A DNA stretch of 15,630 nucleotides from JAVBTT01 sp031550325 (GCA_031550325.1 JAVBOR010000017.1:1-15630), one strand, 5' to 3'. Shown: positions 7,501 through 14,056, counted from the first letter of the stretch. Made by a program: numbers and translations. The notes: generated from the letters alone by a model not told the origin.

Positions 7501-8171
7501 CCGTCATAGGCGCGCACAACGTCGGCGCGCATGTCGGTCACCGCCGCGCCAAGGTCGATCATGCCGACCTCGACCGTATACTGTCCCGTGGCAATCGCGT
7601 CGAACGCCGGGGAGATCACCTGGGCGTTGAACACCGTAAAGGAGATGGTGCTCGGCACGCCGCGCGTGTCGTCGTAGGCGTACGCCTTGGCGATGTAGTT
7701 GCCGTTAGGCCAGTCGATGGTGCGCAGCGTCGCGCCCGGGATGGTCCAGGTGGTGCCGTTGCTGCCCGAGATCGTTGCCGCGTTCAAGGTCTCTTCGGCG
7801 ACAAACGCCCCTGCTGAGTCCTCAATTTTTAAGTACTGATTGGTGGAGATGTTCTGGATACTGACCTCCACCTTGGTCGTTCCGCTTGTGCAGGTTCCGG
7901 TCAGGTTGGAGGTGATGAGCTTGCTGTCCTTCAGGACGCCGTTGATAAAGTATTTGCCGTCGATCGCCTCATTGCCGGCGATGGAGGTGGGGCGTTCGAC
8001 CTCCCCGGTGCCGTTGGCGTTGACATAGGCGCCGTTCATGACGCCCGTCGCCTGCCCGAATGTGGCGCTCATCGCGCCGCCCGCCGCGCTCACCGGCGCG
8101 ACCAGAACCAAAGAAAGAATCATGCTGGCCGCCAGCAGAGTCGAGCCGAGTCTGAGAAACCATTTGTTCAT
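4593..8171 (-). CDS. Secreted multidomain GH5-family (mannanase-like) glycoside hydrolase
   Basis: The 1192-residue exported enzyme probably cuts beta-1,4-linked hemicellulose, with mannan favoured. A signal peptide occupies residues 1-29 (cleavage after PVSA). Residues 30-285 look like two beta-sandwich domains I cannot name. The catalytic TIM barrel spans about 286-815. The acid/base glutamate is E529 in WDLMNEPR, the nucleophile E716 in MIDGELGMG, and a YHPY segment lies between; NEPR is typical of GH5 beta-mannanases. Then follow a cadherin-like beta-sandwich (about 825-910), a DUF5018-like domain (about 924-1020) and a C-terminal module (1024-1192) shared with the secreted protein at 11650-14007. 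The ATG at 8171 has AAGGAA upstream and begins the signal peptide directly; an ATG ten codons earlier lacks that fit. There is no LPxTG, dockerin or SLH domain. The substrate is inferred. Confidence 0.85.
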   Translation of the reverse strand: MNKWFLRLGSTLLAASMILSLVLVAPVSAAGGAMSATFGQATGVMNGAYVNANGTGEVERPTSIAGNEAIDGKYFINGVLKDSKLITSNLTGTCTSGTTKVEVSIQNISTNQYLKIEDSAGAFVAEETLNAATISGSNGTTWTIPGATLRTIDWPNGNYIAKAYAYDDTRGVPSTISFTVFNAQVISPAFDAIATGQYTVEVGMIDLGAAVTDMRADVVRAYDGMIVGGAQLVKGEGEETYKGVLDTQAIESDVYTLVVTALGENYEGRVFSDFVIANESLTPTQPVEVSPEGREFLLDGEPFRYTGGNNYGFSMKPTETKTSDNFAVIWLGDEPVITLVPTGTRWRFEEKTDRTFMELKKTNNRVLRIWFFSQGTENPATAIRRDGLGGDSNYRVRYFYDTDGDGKQEIIYNDVTLSRMDYILYSADKHGVMIMPTLANYWNDYGGIQTNMNYIKNAYPEDAAAQAQAINTSTYADVAAAPQNAFFVSEGAWESYKSLIDTYAGRISTVDGKAWKGNPAIFAWDLMNEPRFGLDQDNSRDGLFWEGDGQDAKNYFFTPEGEWKGNMPANLGAADPRLESYKNPAKFAIAQTDRTLYKWIDRASSYLKSIDPTHMVVAGTEGQTQANPTALGGQPWAGWTSQGYGGDPLGTTAAPNIDMVSYHPYITQNWAQTGVQNDNVFVRPNGGFYTPAEAEGIIKSLNDRAKELGMPMIDGELGMGKGGAMRMSNGSGAPSGSTAMASNYNWYWNIQLAGAISGEQAGLNSWQTTLQGHNDGLGYIMYHNNNASSIITGRRYWEYFIRAGKLITQWQAPVTSSSAAYSALSAAPGAALDSLSVTADGRQLIESFDPAVREYVVTAPYLATAVTMNAAGDADRVEYVTYSGTGVTGNLIGLAPWGNATVVDIKLFKDGVVSTYRVKIVLDDPSTEKSLNSFSLTVDGAFFEGVIDQEAQTIQVNVPYGADLSSVSPEFSFDGLAVIVGNQIQTSGTTARNLTAPTTYLVMAEDGSDVLYTLTVSSETFDVSVSTPTIVETLPANLNITSSVDGTAYLKVDGQLLYATPVVNGGGRMRVSEAPAAGTYSLVVLSGQVGGECEINVVPYDTSIWTATAFVPESGKINLRFNTDVTSKNGFGVKINGAAVSSAQKDARTLELNALGAEVANGSKIVVSNIKMPELFPSYVFSFTVTFTTDEG

Positions 8172-8386
8172 GAGTGTTCCTTCTTTCCATTCTTTTTTCA
8201 CAGAGCCGTGCTTGAAAAGGCCCCGTTCTTTGCCGCGATGTTTTGTTTTGCCGTGTCTTCCCGCCGCGCGTGACTGCGGCGGCGATCAAATGACCGTCAT
8301 GGGCCCACCCGGCCTGCCGCCGGATATCGCCCAAACGGGCCAACAGGCGGCTATGGGAAAACTCCACAAACAAGCCGCGCTATTGC
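8172..8386 (-). promoter_or_regulatory. Long structured 5' leader of the GH5 gene
   Basis: From the predicted start near 8386 to the ATG there are about 215 untranslated bases rich in GC stems. In messenger order, GCGGCT (8378-8373) can pair with AGCCGC (8352-8347). The overlapping GCCGCC (8351-8346) can instead pair with GGCGGC (8321-8316), enclosing a GCCC/GGGC hairpin. The two pairings exclude each other. A third GC-rich stem lies near 8284-8257. I checked by eye for cyclic-di-GMP, cobalamin, SAM, THF and TPP aptamer signatures and saw none. A regulatory RNA is possible but unproven. Confidence 0.4.
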
Positions 8387-8392
8387 CACCTC

Positions 8393-8420
8393 ATTATATA
8401 GGAAACACCAGAAATGAAAA
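8393..8420 (-). promoter_or_regulatory. Promoter of the GH5 gene
   Basis: On the minus strand a perfect TATAAT (8398-8393) lies 16 bases after TTTTCA (8420-8415), in an AT-rich stretch unlike the GC-rich surroundings. It faces the GH5 gene and leaves a leader of about 215 bases. Confidence 0.6.
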
Positions 8421-8534
8421 GGAAGAATATTCGAGTTTCTTGGAATTTTCTCGCATTTCCACAAAGAAATCGTTTTCGCTTCTCTGCGGCCACAACTACT
8501 GTTCCGTTCTTGGCGCGGCGCTCTCCACCAAAGG

Positions 8535-8606
8535 GGCACAAGCCCTCATATTGTCAAAGAAATTTTTGTTTTTTGACCAAGATACCCCCAAACTAGGGCT
8601 TGCGCC
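8535..8606 (-). terminator. Nested hairpin at the end of the thiT operon
   Basis: GGCACAAGCCCT (8535-8546) pairs with AGGGCTTGCGCC (8595-8606), 11 of 12 positions. Inside it, GTCAAAGAA (8553-8561) pairs with TTTTTTGAC (8569-8577) with one G-U. The outer arm overlaps the last codons and stop of the DUF3006 gene. The inner hairpin has the GTCAAAG/CTTTGAC-like ends of hairpin 1 of the local repeat family. It probably marks the operon's 3' end, although the following T-run is short. Positions 8421-8534 hold nothing else that I recognise. Confidence 0.45.
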
Positions 8607-8811
8607 ACAGCTTGTCCATTTTCTCCCTGATCCGCGCGGCCGCGCGCGCCGTCTGCTCGGGATCAAGCTGCCACTCTCCGCCGGACTGCGTCAGCCAGTC
8701 TCCCTCGCGCGCCCCGGCGGGCAGCTGCGTCCAGGACAGGCGGACAACGCCGCCGTCCTCACCGACACACACCGCTACATCGCCCTCCAGGCGGTCAAAG
8801 CACACGTTCAT
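8593..8811 (-). CDS. DUF3006 family protein
   Basis: This 72-residue cytoplasmic protein has the DUF3006 pattern: an N-terminal FDRLEGDVAVCV strand pair, a central LPAGAREGDWL turn and a charged C-terminal helix (residues 53-72). Its molecular function is unknown. The ATG overlaps the stop of the metallo-beta-lactamase gene by four bases (ATGA), so the two are probably translationally coupled. DUF3006 genes next to ComEC-like metallo-beta-lactamases recur in Firmicutes, which supports both calls and suggests a joint role. It is the last gene of the operon. Confidence 0.85.
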   Translation of the reverse strand: MNVCFDRLEGDVAVCVGEDGGVVRLSWTQLPAGAREGDWLTQSGGEWQLDPEQTARAAARIREKMDKLWRKP

Positions 8812-9671
8812 CGCGTCTCCACCTCCACGTCCAGACTGCCGTCCCCGTCAATCACAACCGTAATCGTTCCGTTTTGGTCGGTTCGGTAGATCCGCGCGCC
8901 GGCGCTTTGCAGCCGGCTCAGCGTCTCGGCGGCGGGATGTCCATAGCTGTTGTTCTTTCCGCAGGAAATCAGCGCGATTTCCGGCGAGGCTGCCAGCAAA
9001 AAGTCCTGCGACGTCGAGGTGTTCGAGCCGTGATGCCCGACCTTGAGAACGTCGGCAGACAAAAGCAGCTTCGACAAGAGCAGCTCCCGCTCCTCCTTTT
9101 TCTCTGCGTCCCCGGCCAGCAAAATGCTCCTGCCCGCGAAATCCACCCGGCAGACCACCGAGGCATTGTTCAGGTCATCCTCATCGAACCTGACCGGGCC
9201 GAGAATGGTCACAAGCGCCTCGCCGAGGGCGTAGCTTTGTTCGACCTCCGGCGCCGTGATGGTCAGCGAGGCGGCCGCGGCCGCGTCAAGCACATCCTCA
9301 AAGGTTTTGGTGTTGTGCTGCACGCGGGGCATGATCAGCGTTTCAACGGGAAAGGCCTCTATGACCGCGTCCAGCCCGCCGATGTGATCCTCGTGCGGGT
9401 GGGTGCCGATGACCAGGTCAAGGGAGGTGACCTCCATCCGTTTGAGCCTCTCCACCAGCGACACTGCCTGCGCGTTGGTTCCGGCGTCGATGAGCATCGT
9501 GTCCTGTCCGCACCGCAGCAGCAGCGCGTCGCCCTGCCCGACGTCGAGCATGTAAAGCTGCAGCTGGCCGTCCGCCGGCGCGGCGGGCTGCGAAAACAGA
9601 CCGTAAACAAGCGAGCCTGCCAGCACGATAAGCGCCAACAGGCCGAACAGCTTCTTTCCTCTGAGCTTCAT
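8808..9671 (-). CDS. ComEC-like metallo-beta-lactamase-fold hydrolase, membrane anchored
   Basis: The 287-residue protein has one N-terminal membrane segment (about residues 8-27) with no lipobox cysteine, so the hydrolase domain should face outward. The fold resembles the C-terminal domain of competence protein ComEC: MLDVGQGDA at 41-49, the metal-binding HPHEDH at 91-96, LAGDAEKKEE supplying a metal-ligand aspartate, KVGHHGSNTS, and a late GHP histidine motif. ComEC's pore-forming transmembrane domain is absent, so it is not a DNA uptake channel; nuclease or phosphodiesterase activity is a guess. Its ATG overlaps the stop of the HAD gene (ATGA) and its stop overlaps DUF3006, placing it mid-operon. 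No strong SD precedes it, consistent with coupling. Confidence 0.88.
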   Translation of the reverse strand: MKLRGKKLFGLLALIVLAGSLVYGLFSQPAAPADGQLQLYMLDVGQGDALLLRCGQDTMLIDAGTNAQAVSLVERLKRMEVTSLDLVIGTHPHEDHIGGLDAVIEAFPVETLIMPRVQHNTKTFEDVLDAAAAASLTITAPEVEQSYALGEALVTILGPVRFDEDDLNNASVVCRVDFAGRSILLAGDAEKKEERELLLSKLLLSADVLKVGHHGSNTSTSQDFLLAASPEIALISCGKNNSYGHPAAETLSRLQSAGARIYRTDQNGTITVVIDGDGSLDVEVETR

Positions 9672-10480
9672 GCGTGGTATTTCTCGCGCAGCAGGTCAAT
9701 CATGGCCGCGATCGCGTTCTCGTCACAGTGCGGCAGCAGATGCCCGACCGTCTCCTTGACCTCTTCGGTCGCGTTTGCCGGGGCAAAGCTCTCGGCCACG
9801 CGCAGCATGGGCAGGTCGTTTTGATTGTCCCCCACGGTATAGACATGCTCGTGCCTGATCCCCAGAAGGTCGGCCAGCAATAGAACGCCCTTGCCCTTGT
9901 CGACGCCCTTGTTCTGCAGCTCGAGCAAAAACCTGTTGGAAAACACGCACTCCACGCGGTCGCCATAGTGCTCGTCCATCCACGCCTTGATCTGTATAAG
10001 CAGCTCATACTCGTCGACAAACAGCACCTTGACCCAGTCGCCGCCCACCCCGGCCAGCGAGCCGGCGTCCGTGGCCGTGCTGCGCACGATGTCCATGTGC
10101 CGGTTCAGCACGTCGTTGCGCCTGACCGCAATGTTGGCGTCGAGCAGATGAACCTCCATGCCCACGCCGGGAAACGCGGCCTCCGCCTCAAAAGCCGCGC
10201 CGACCGTTTCGGCCGACATGACCTCCAGATGCAGGAGCTTCTGCCGGTCAAAGTCAAACAACACACCGCCATTGGCCAGAATCGCCGGCGCGTTGGCCGG
10301 GACAACGCCAAGCAGGTGCGTCACCGACGTTTTGCTGCGCCCCGTGGCCATGGCCAGTTGGCCGCCCTCTGCCTGAAACGCCTCAATGGCGCGTCTATTT
10401 TGGAGAGAGACCTCGCCCTTTTTGTTGAGCAAGGTTCCATCCAGATCGGTGGCGATCAGCACGCCGGAAAACAGTCCCAA
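9668..10480 (-). CDS. HAD superfamily phosphatase, Cof type (subclass IIB)
   Basis: The 270-residue protein is probably a cytoplasmic, magnesium-dependent sugar- or cofactor-phosphate phosphatase. The catalytic motif DLDGT lies at residues 12-16 (nucleophile D12, acid/base D14) and motif II ATGRS at about 45-49 (T46). A type-C2 cap follows, and motif IV VGDNQNDLPML, which binds magnesium, lies near the C-terminus. The start is TTG at 10480, chosen because AGGAGGG lies six bases upstream and the reading frame enters the first beta strand at once. It begins 27 bases after the thiT stop, so it is co-transcribed with the thiamine transporter. A role on a thiamine or pyrimidine phosphate is conceivable from context only. 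Confidence 0.9.
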   Translation of the reverse strand: MGLFSGVLIATDLDGTLLNKKGEVSLQNRRAIEAFQAEGGQLAMATGRSKTSVTHLLGVVPANAPAILANGGVLFDFDRQKLLHLEVMSAETVGAAFEAEAAFPGVGMEVHLLDANIAVRRNDVLNRHMDIVRSTATDAGSLAGVGGDWVKVLFVDEYELLIQIKAWMDEHYGDRVECVFSNRFLLELQNKGVDKGKGVLLLADLLGIRHEHVYTVGDNQNDLPMLRVAESFAPANATEEVKETVGHLLPHCDENAIAAMIDLLREKYHA

Positions 10481-10507
10481 AACAAGCCCTCCTCTATGTA
10501 GCCGCCA

Positions 10508-11098
10508 TTATGTCTTTACGGTTAAAAATACACTTGCAAAGCGCTTTTGAATCAGCAAACCCACCGCGAAAGTCACCAGGAGTTCCACGCCCATATAGCT
10601 TCCGTTGTACACAAGGGAATACAGCCAGACCGGCAGATCGCCGGCGCTTTCTCCCCAGATCACGATCCCCGACAAAAAGTGGCACAAAAAGCGCAGTCCC
10701 AGACACAAAGGGATGGCGACCAGCAGTTGGTTGGGCACGCGCCTGAACAGAGACGACAGCCCGAGCACGCCGAACGCCAGCACATAGTCAAGCAGCACGA
10801 CCAGCAGAAACCAAAAAAATGTGCGGGTGGGCGGCGCGTAGAACCCCTGCAGCATCTGCAGGCCCGAGTAGACCAGCGCCGACGCAAAGCCAAAATACGG
10901 GCCGCGTCGCAGTCCAATGAGCAGGATGGGCAGCATGGACAGCGGCGTGACCGCGCCGCCCTGCGGCATTGGAAACAGTACTATGCCGCTGAGCACAAAG
11001 GCCAGCGCAATGAACAGCGCAGACTCGACAAGTCCGATGATTCTCGTTCTGGTAAAAACCGCTCTCCCGGCGCCTGATTTCGATTTTGAAGCAAACAA
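10508..11098 (-). CDS. thiT: ECF thiamine transporter substrate-binding subunit ThiT
   Basis: The 196-residue integral membrane protein is the S-component that binds thiamine and works with a shared ECF module (EcfA, EcfA', EcfT) encoded elsewhere. About six hydrophobic helices are visible. Family features are ESALFIALAFVLSGI in helix 1 and the strongly conserved PQGGAVTPLSMLPILLIGLRRG segment. The start is TTG at 11098: AAGGAGG (11112-11106) lies seven bases upstream, and the product then has a normal ThiT length. Upstream codons in the same frame run through the riboswitch and cannot be coding. The TPP riboswitch directly upstream supports the substrate. It leads the operon thiT-HAD-MBL-DUF3006. 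Confidence 0.93.
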   Translation of the reverse strand: MFASKSKSGAGRAVFTRTRIIGLVESALFIALAFVLSGIVLFPMPQGGAVTPLSMLPILLIGLRRGPYFGFASALVYSGLQMLQGFYAPPTRTFFWFLLVVLLDYVLAFGVLGLSSLFRRVPNQLLVAIPLCLGLRFLCHFLSGIVIWGESAGDLPVWLYSLVYNGSYMGVELLVTFAVGLLIQKRFASVFLTVKT

Positions 11099-11136
11099 AA
11101 GGGAACCTCCTTGTTTTGAAACAAAGGCATTCCCTT
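11099..11136 (-). promoter_or_regulatory. thiT: Expression platform hairpin of the thiT riboswitch
   Basis: On the minus strand AAGGGAA (11136-11130) pairs with TTCCCTT (11105-11099). Inside it, CCTTTGTTT and AAACAAGG pair with one bulge, burying the SD AAGGAGG (11112-11106). The hairpin's 3' arm ends at the base before the TTG start codon. The following T-run is weak (TTTTGTTT), so sequestration of the ribosome binding site seems at least as likely as termination. Confidence 0.65.
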
Positions 11137-11233
11137 GAAACCGCTTTCCTACGCCTGCATTACCAGGATCAGGTTCAAGGGTTGAAAGCGGCATACGCTT
11201 TCTCTCAGCCGGCTGGCGCCAGCACCCCGTTTC
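11137..11233 (-). promoter_or_regulatory. TPP riboswitch aptamer (THI element)
   Basis: Read leftwards, the segment has all conserved THI-box pieces: GGGGTGCT near the 5' side, CTGAGA (about 11206-11201), then ACCCTTGAACCTGATC, a TAATGC-type stretch and GCGTAGG. GAAAC/GTTTC at the ends (11233-11229 and 11141-11137) form P1. It senses thiamine pyrophosphate and should switch off the thiT operon when the cofactor is plentiful. Confidence 0.96.
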
Positions 11234-11245
11234 ATTTGTAGCGCC

Positions 11246-11275
11246 AGTGTAACACAAACAAGGCGGCCCTGTCAA
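11246..11275 (-). promoter_or_regulatory. Promoter of the thiT operon
   Basis: On the minus strand a perfect -35 TTGACA (11275-11270) is followed after 18 bases by TACACT (11251-11246). The predicted start near 11239 lies a few bases before the aptamer. The -35 box sits next to hairpin 1 of repeat copy C. Confidence 0.75.
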
Positions 11276-11279
11276 GGCT

Positions 11280-11490
11280 GTCAAAGTGCCTTTGACTCTT
11301 TGAAAAAACGGTGAGGGCTCGCGTCTTTGCCAAGACGCGCAAAGAATGCTTTTCCGAAGTGAATCCGCAAAAGCATTGCGGCTTACTCTTTTTTGGTTTT
11401 CAGTGGGGCGAGAACCTGCCGCCTGCGGCGTCAGGCTCGACGCGAATCCAGGAAAAGGACGAAGGCGCAAAGCGCTTTTTTGACAACCTG
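11280..11490 (+). repeat. Four-hairpin intergenic repeat, copy C (rightward)
   Basis: Hairpin 1 is GTCAAAG/CTTTGAC (11280-11286 with 11290-11296). Hairpin 2 is CGCGTCTT/AAGACGCG (11320-11327 with 11332-11339). Hairpin 3 is AATGCTTTT/AAAAGCATT (11345-11353 with 11369-11377) around a loop containing GAAGTGAATCCG. A TTGCGGCTT linker follows. Hairpin 4 (11395-11455) has the inner CGCC/GGCG stem intact, but its outer arms do not match: the left arm resembles copy D and the right arm copy E. The tail AAAGGAC...GCGCAAAGCGCTTTTTTGAC (11454-11483) is shared with copy D. There is no ORF. Confidence 0.8.
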
Positions 11491-11529
11491 AAGGCCCGCC
11501 GAAGAGCCGAGGGCTCTTTGGCGGGCCTT
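11491..11529. terminator. Long terminator-like hairpin downstream of the secreted helical protein
   Basis: An 18-bp stem with one G-U (11491-11508 with 11512-11529) encloses a three-base loop. It lies about 120 bases past the stop of the leftward gene ending at 11650 and is the strongest structure in that gap. Only two Ts follow on either side, so efficiency is uncertain. Positions 11530-11649 hold no gene. Confidence 0.5.
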
Positions 11530-11649
11530 ACCATGGCGTTGGGATGAACAGGAATTGAGCGCCGGAGCGCACCAAAAATCAGAGACTTGACGCATCGCCG
11601 GTCCTGCCCCGCAGCTTTAGGGCTCCGGGTAAACCTGCGTCACGCGTGT

Positions 11650-14007
11650 TTATACGACGGGAATCGTAAAGGTGAAGGAATACGAGGGGAGAATCCGCGG
11701 GTATTTCAGCCCGGAGATTTTGATGCTGCCGCCGACAGGTCTAGTGCTGTACGCGGAGTTCAGCACGATGGAGCGGCCGTCTGCGCCGTACGAGAAGGAC
11801 ACCTGCACATCATTGATTGTCGCTTTTCCGCCGGCCTTGATCTGCACGTCGTCGGCAAAGAGAATCTTGATCAGTCCGCCTTCGTCGACAATTTTGGGCG
11901 CCCACAGATCGTCAACCTTTTCCAACTGGATGGCGCATGCGGCAAACGGCTTCGCGGCGTCGCCCTCAAACGCGAGAATCTGGCAGGCGCCGGGCTCGGA
12001 CGGAGCGAGCGGCAGACGCATACGGCACTTGCCGTTGGCGTCGATCAGCGTCTTGGAGGAAAGATCCAACACGCCGTGGGTGTCGGCAAAGTATGCGTAC
12101 ACAGGCCCTGCGGGCATCAGCGCGGGATCAATGGTCAAGTTCAGGTTGGCCGGAAGGTCAACGAGGATCACTTGTGTTTCCACCGTCATCGGCGCAAGCT
12201 TCTCTTCGGCCACCAGTGTGAACTTGCGCTGGGCGATCTGCACGCGGCAGTCCTTAACGGTGACATAGGCAGTAATGGTTAGCTCAGTGGTCTGCTCGGG
12301 CATGGCGGGAACAACGAGAGCCCAGTTGCCTTTGAAGCAGCGCACATCCGCTCTGGTGAAGAGCATCTGCAGGCCATTTGCCTGAGACGTGACGGTAAAA
12401 TCAAACACGCAGTCGTTGGTGTAGGGATTGAACTCTGCGGGCGGAACGACGATGTAGCTGCCGGCCTCCATGATCAGGCCGTCTTCGCCGACGCCCTCAA
12501 GCCGGATTTTAAAGTAGCCGTTGATTCTGTTCAGGATATCCTGCAGGTCGCCCTTGATAAAGGCGTCCAGCTCCGTGCAAAGGGCTCCGAGCGTGCAGTC
12601 CACCCAGCTCATCAGCCGCTCCAGGGCAGCCTCAAGCGCCTCGCGCTTGTCGGCAGCGCACTGTTCAATCTTGGCCTTAACAGCTGTCTTAATGGCGGGC
12701 AAAATATCGCACCAGTCGTTGGCCGGAGTCAGTCCGAGCTCCAGTCCAAGACGGGAGAAAAGCTCGTTAAACCGGGCAAAGGTCTCGGCCTTGAACGCCT
12801 GAAGCTTCTGGCACAGTTCGGCCATGGCCTGTTCAATCTTTTCTTTGGTCTGCTCACCGTATTCTCTGAGGATTTCTTCGATCTGCGCTTGCAGCGAAGC
12901 CATAATCGCCGGGAGACTCTGGTTGGGATCCAGCGAAATTGTCAGGCCGTGCTGTGCAAAGCACGCCTCGATCTCCTCGCACAACTGCGCCTTTGCCGAG
13001 GCAACATCGCGGTCGAGCTTGTCGATCAGGCCGGCTTGCAGGGCCGGCCAGAGCTGCTCCAGCCCTGCGGTCGGGTCAAGCGTGACGTGGATGTCGAGCT
13101 TGGCCAGCTCGGCGGTAATCCAGTCATACACTAGGGTCTTGAGCTGGGTGAGCTTCTGGGTCAGGATTTCCTTGCCGGCGCGAAGGGCGGCGTTGAGGAC
13201 GATGGTCTGGAAATCAAGGCCCTGAATGTTTGACGTAATGGAAGGGATGCTGGCAATGATGCTGACCATTGTCGTACCGGTGAGGTATGTATTGATGTTG
13301 GCTCTGTGCCAGCCCTTGAGATTGATCTCCTCAATCTTCTGCGTAAAGCCACTGCTCCACTTGGTCACATCGAAATCATAGAACGAGGTGTTGAGCCACA
13401 CGCCGAAAATCTTCGTATCGGTGAACACGCCGATGTATTTGACCGGGATCTTGGCATTGCCCACCAGCCTTGTGGGCGCGTTCCAGATTGTGTCGGCAGA
13501 TGTGGCGATCGCCTGATTCTTGAGCTCCGACAGGCCCGCCTGGCCAAGCGCGTCCTCAATGGCGTACTTCATCGTGAGCGTGAAAAAATCGCTCTGAAGC
13601 AGCGTGGAGAGTGCTTCATCAACAAAATCACTGGCGAGCACTTCGTCAACCAGCGCATCGATGTCGGCGATCTGCGAAAAATCCACGCCGGGCAGCGCCT
13701 GCGCAAGCAGCGCCGAAACCGTTTCCTTCAAAATCGGGGTAATCAGTGTCTTTATGGCGTCTGAGGAACCGATCAGGCCTTCCACCGCAGGCGTGACGAG
13801 GCCGGAGGCCAGAGCTTCGACGTCGGCATACAGGCCGGAAATGAGCTCGTTGACGATGACGTCCAGTTTTTCGCGGGAGACAGGGTCATTGTCCTCACTT
13901 GCGGCGAACGTGGGCACCGGGATAAGTGCAAACACCAAAATGAGAGACAGCGCGAGGGCGAGGATGCGCGTGGTCGCTTTGAATCGTTGCACAACACAAC
14001 ACTCCAT
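11650..14007 (-). CDS. Secreted helical-repeat protein with the shared C-terminal module
   Basis: The 785-residue protein is of unknown function. A signal peptide precedes a mostly helical region (about residues 40-490) that contains three related units beginning near residues 305, 352 and 420, each opening with a hydrophobic-x-Leu-[DT]-Pro motif followed by long amphipathic helices. Beta-rich domains follow (about 490-605). Residues 608-785 match the end of the GH5 enzyme (LPANLN at 618-623, PSYSFTFT near 774). It is exported and probably surface-associated or structural. The ATG at 14007 is nearest to the signal peptide; a GTG at 13992 has GGAG upstream and gives a more usual signal sequence. 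A reading frame extending to 14310 crosses a repeat and is not credible. It has its own promoter, separate from the LuxR gene. Confidence 0.8.
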   Translation of the reverse strand: MECCVVQRFKATTRILALALSLILVFALIPVPTFAASEDNDPVSREKLDVIVNELISGLYADVEALASGLVTPAVEGLIGSSDAIKTLITPILKETVSALLAQALPGVDFSQIADIDALVDEVLASDFVDEALSTLLQSDFFTLTMKYAIEDALGQAGLSELKNQAIATSADTIWNAPTRLVGNAKIPVKYIGVFTDTKIFGVWLNTSFYDFDVTKWSSGFTQKIEEINLKGWHRANINTYLTGTTMVSIIASIPSITSNIQGLDFQTIVLNAALRAGKEILTQKLTQLKTLVYDWITAELAKLDIHVTLDPTAGLEQLWPALQAGLIDKLDRDVASAKAQLCEEIEACFAQHGLTISLDPNQSLPAIMASLQAQIEEILREYGEQTKEKIEQAMAELCQKLQAFKAETFARFNELFSRLGLELGLTPANDWCDILPAIKTAVKAKIEQCAADKREALEAALERLMSWVDCTLGALCTELDAFIKGDLQDILNRINGYFKIRLEGVGEDGLIMEAGSYIVVPPAEFNPYTNDCVFDFTVTSQANGLQMLFTRADVRCFKGNWALVVPAMPEQTTELTITAYVTVKDCRVQIAQRKFTLVAEEKLAPMTVETQVILVDLPANLNLTIDPALMPAGPVYAYFADTHGVLDLSSKTLIDANGKCRMRLPLAPSEPGACQILAFEGDAAKPFAACAIQLEKVDDLWAPKIVDEGGLIKILFADDVQIKAGGKATINDVQVSFSYGADGRSIVLNSAYSTRPVGGSIKISGLKYPRILPSYSFTFTIPVV

Positions 14008-14056
14008 TTCTTCTACTTTTTGTATAGGTTGGGGTTCCCTGCATGTTGACAGTACC

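Noticed and set aside
5823..7817. A 664-codon open frame on the plus strand across the GH5 gene
   Set aside because: It is the antisense shadow of a GC-rich gene. Its translation is low-complexity, rich in Ala, Val, His and Arg, with no recognisable domain, while the minus-strand frame has signal peptide, catalytic motifs and RBS.
8172..8386. A cyclic-di-GMP or cobalamin riboswitch in the GH5 leader
   Set aside because: Isolated GCAAA-like strings occur, but the conserved cores of those aptamers are absent.
8874..10501. Plus-strand frames of 316 and 177 codons opposite the metallo-beta-lactamase and HAD genes
   Set aside because: They have no motifs or ribosome binding sites, and the opposite strand holds two clear, overlapping operon genes.
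11099..11470. An N-terminal extension of ThiT up to 320 residues
   Set aside because: The extra codons are the TPP riboswitch, the thiT promoter and repeat copy C. The SD at 11112-11106 points to the TTG at 11098.
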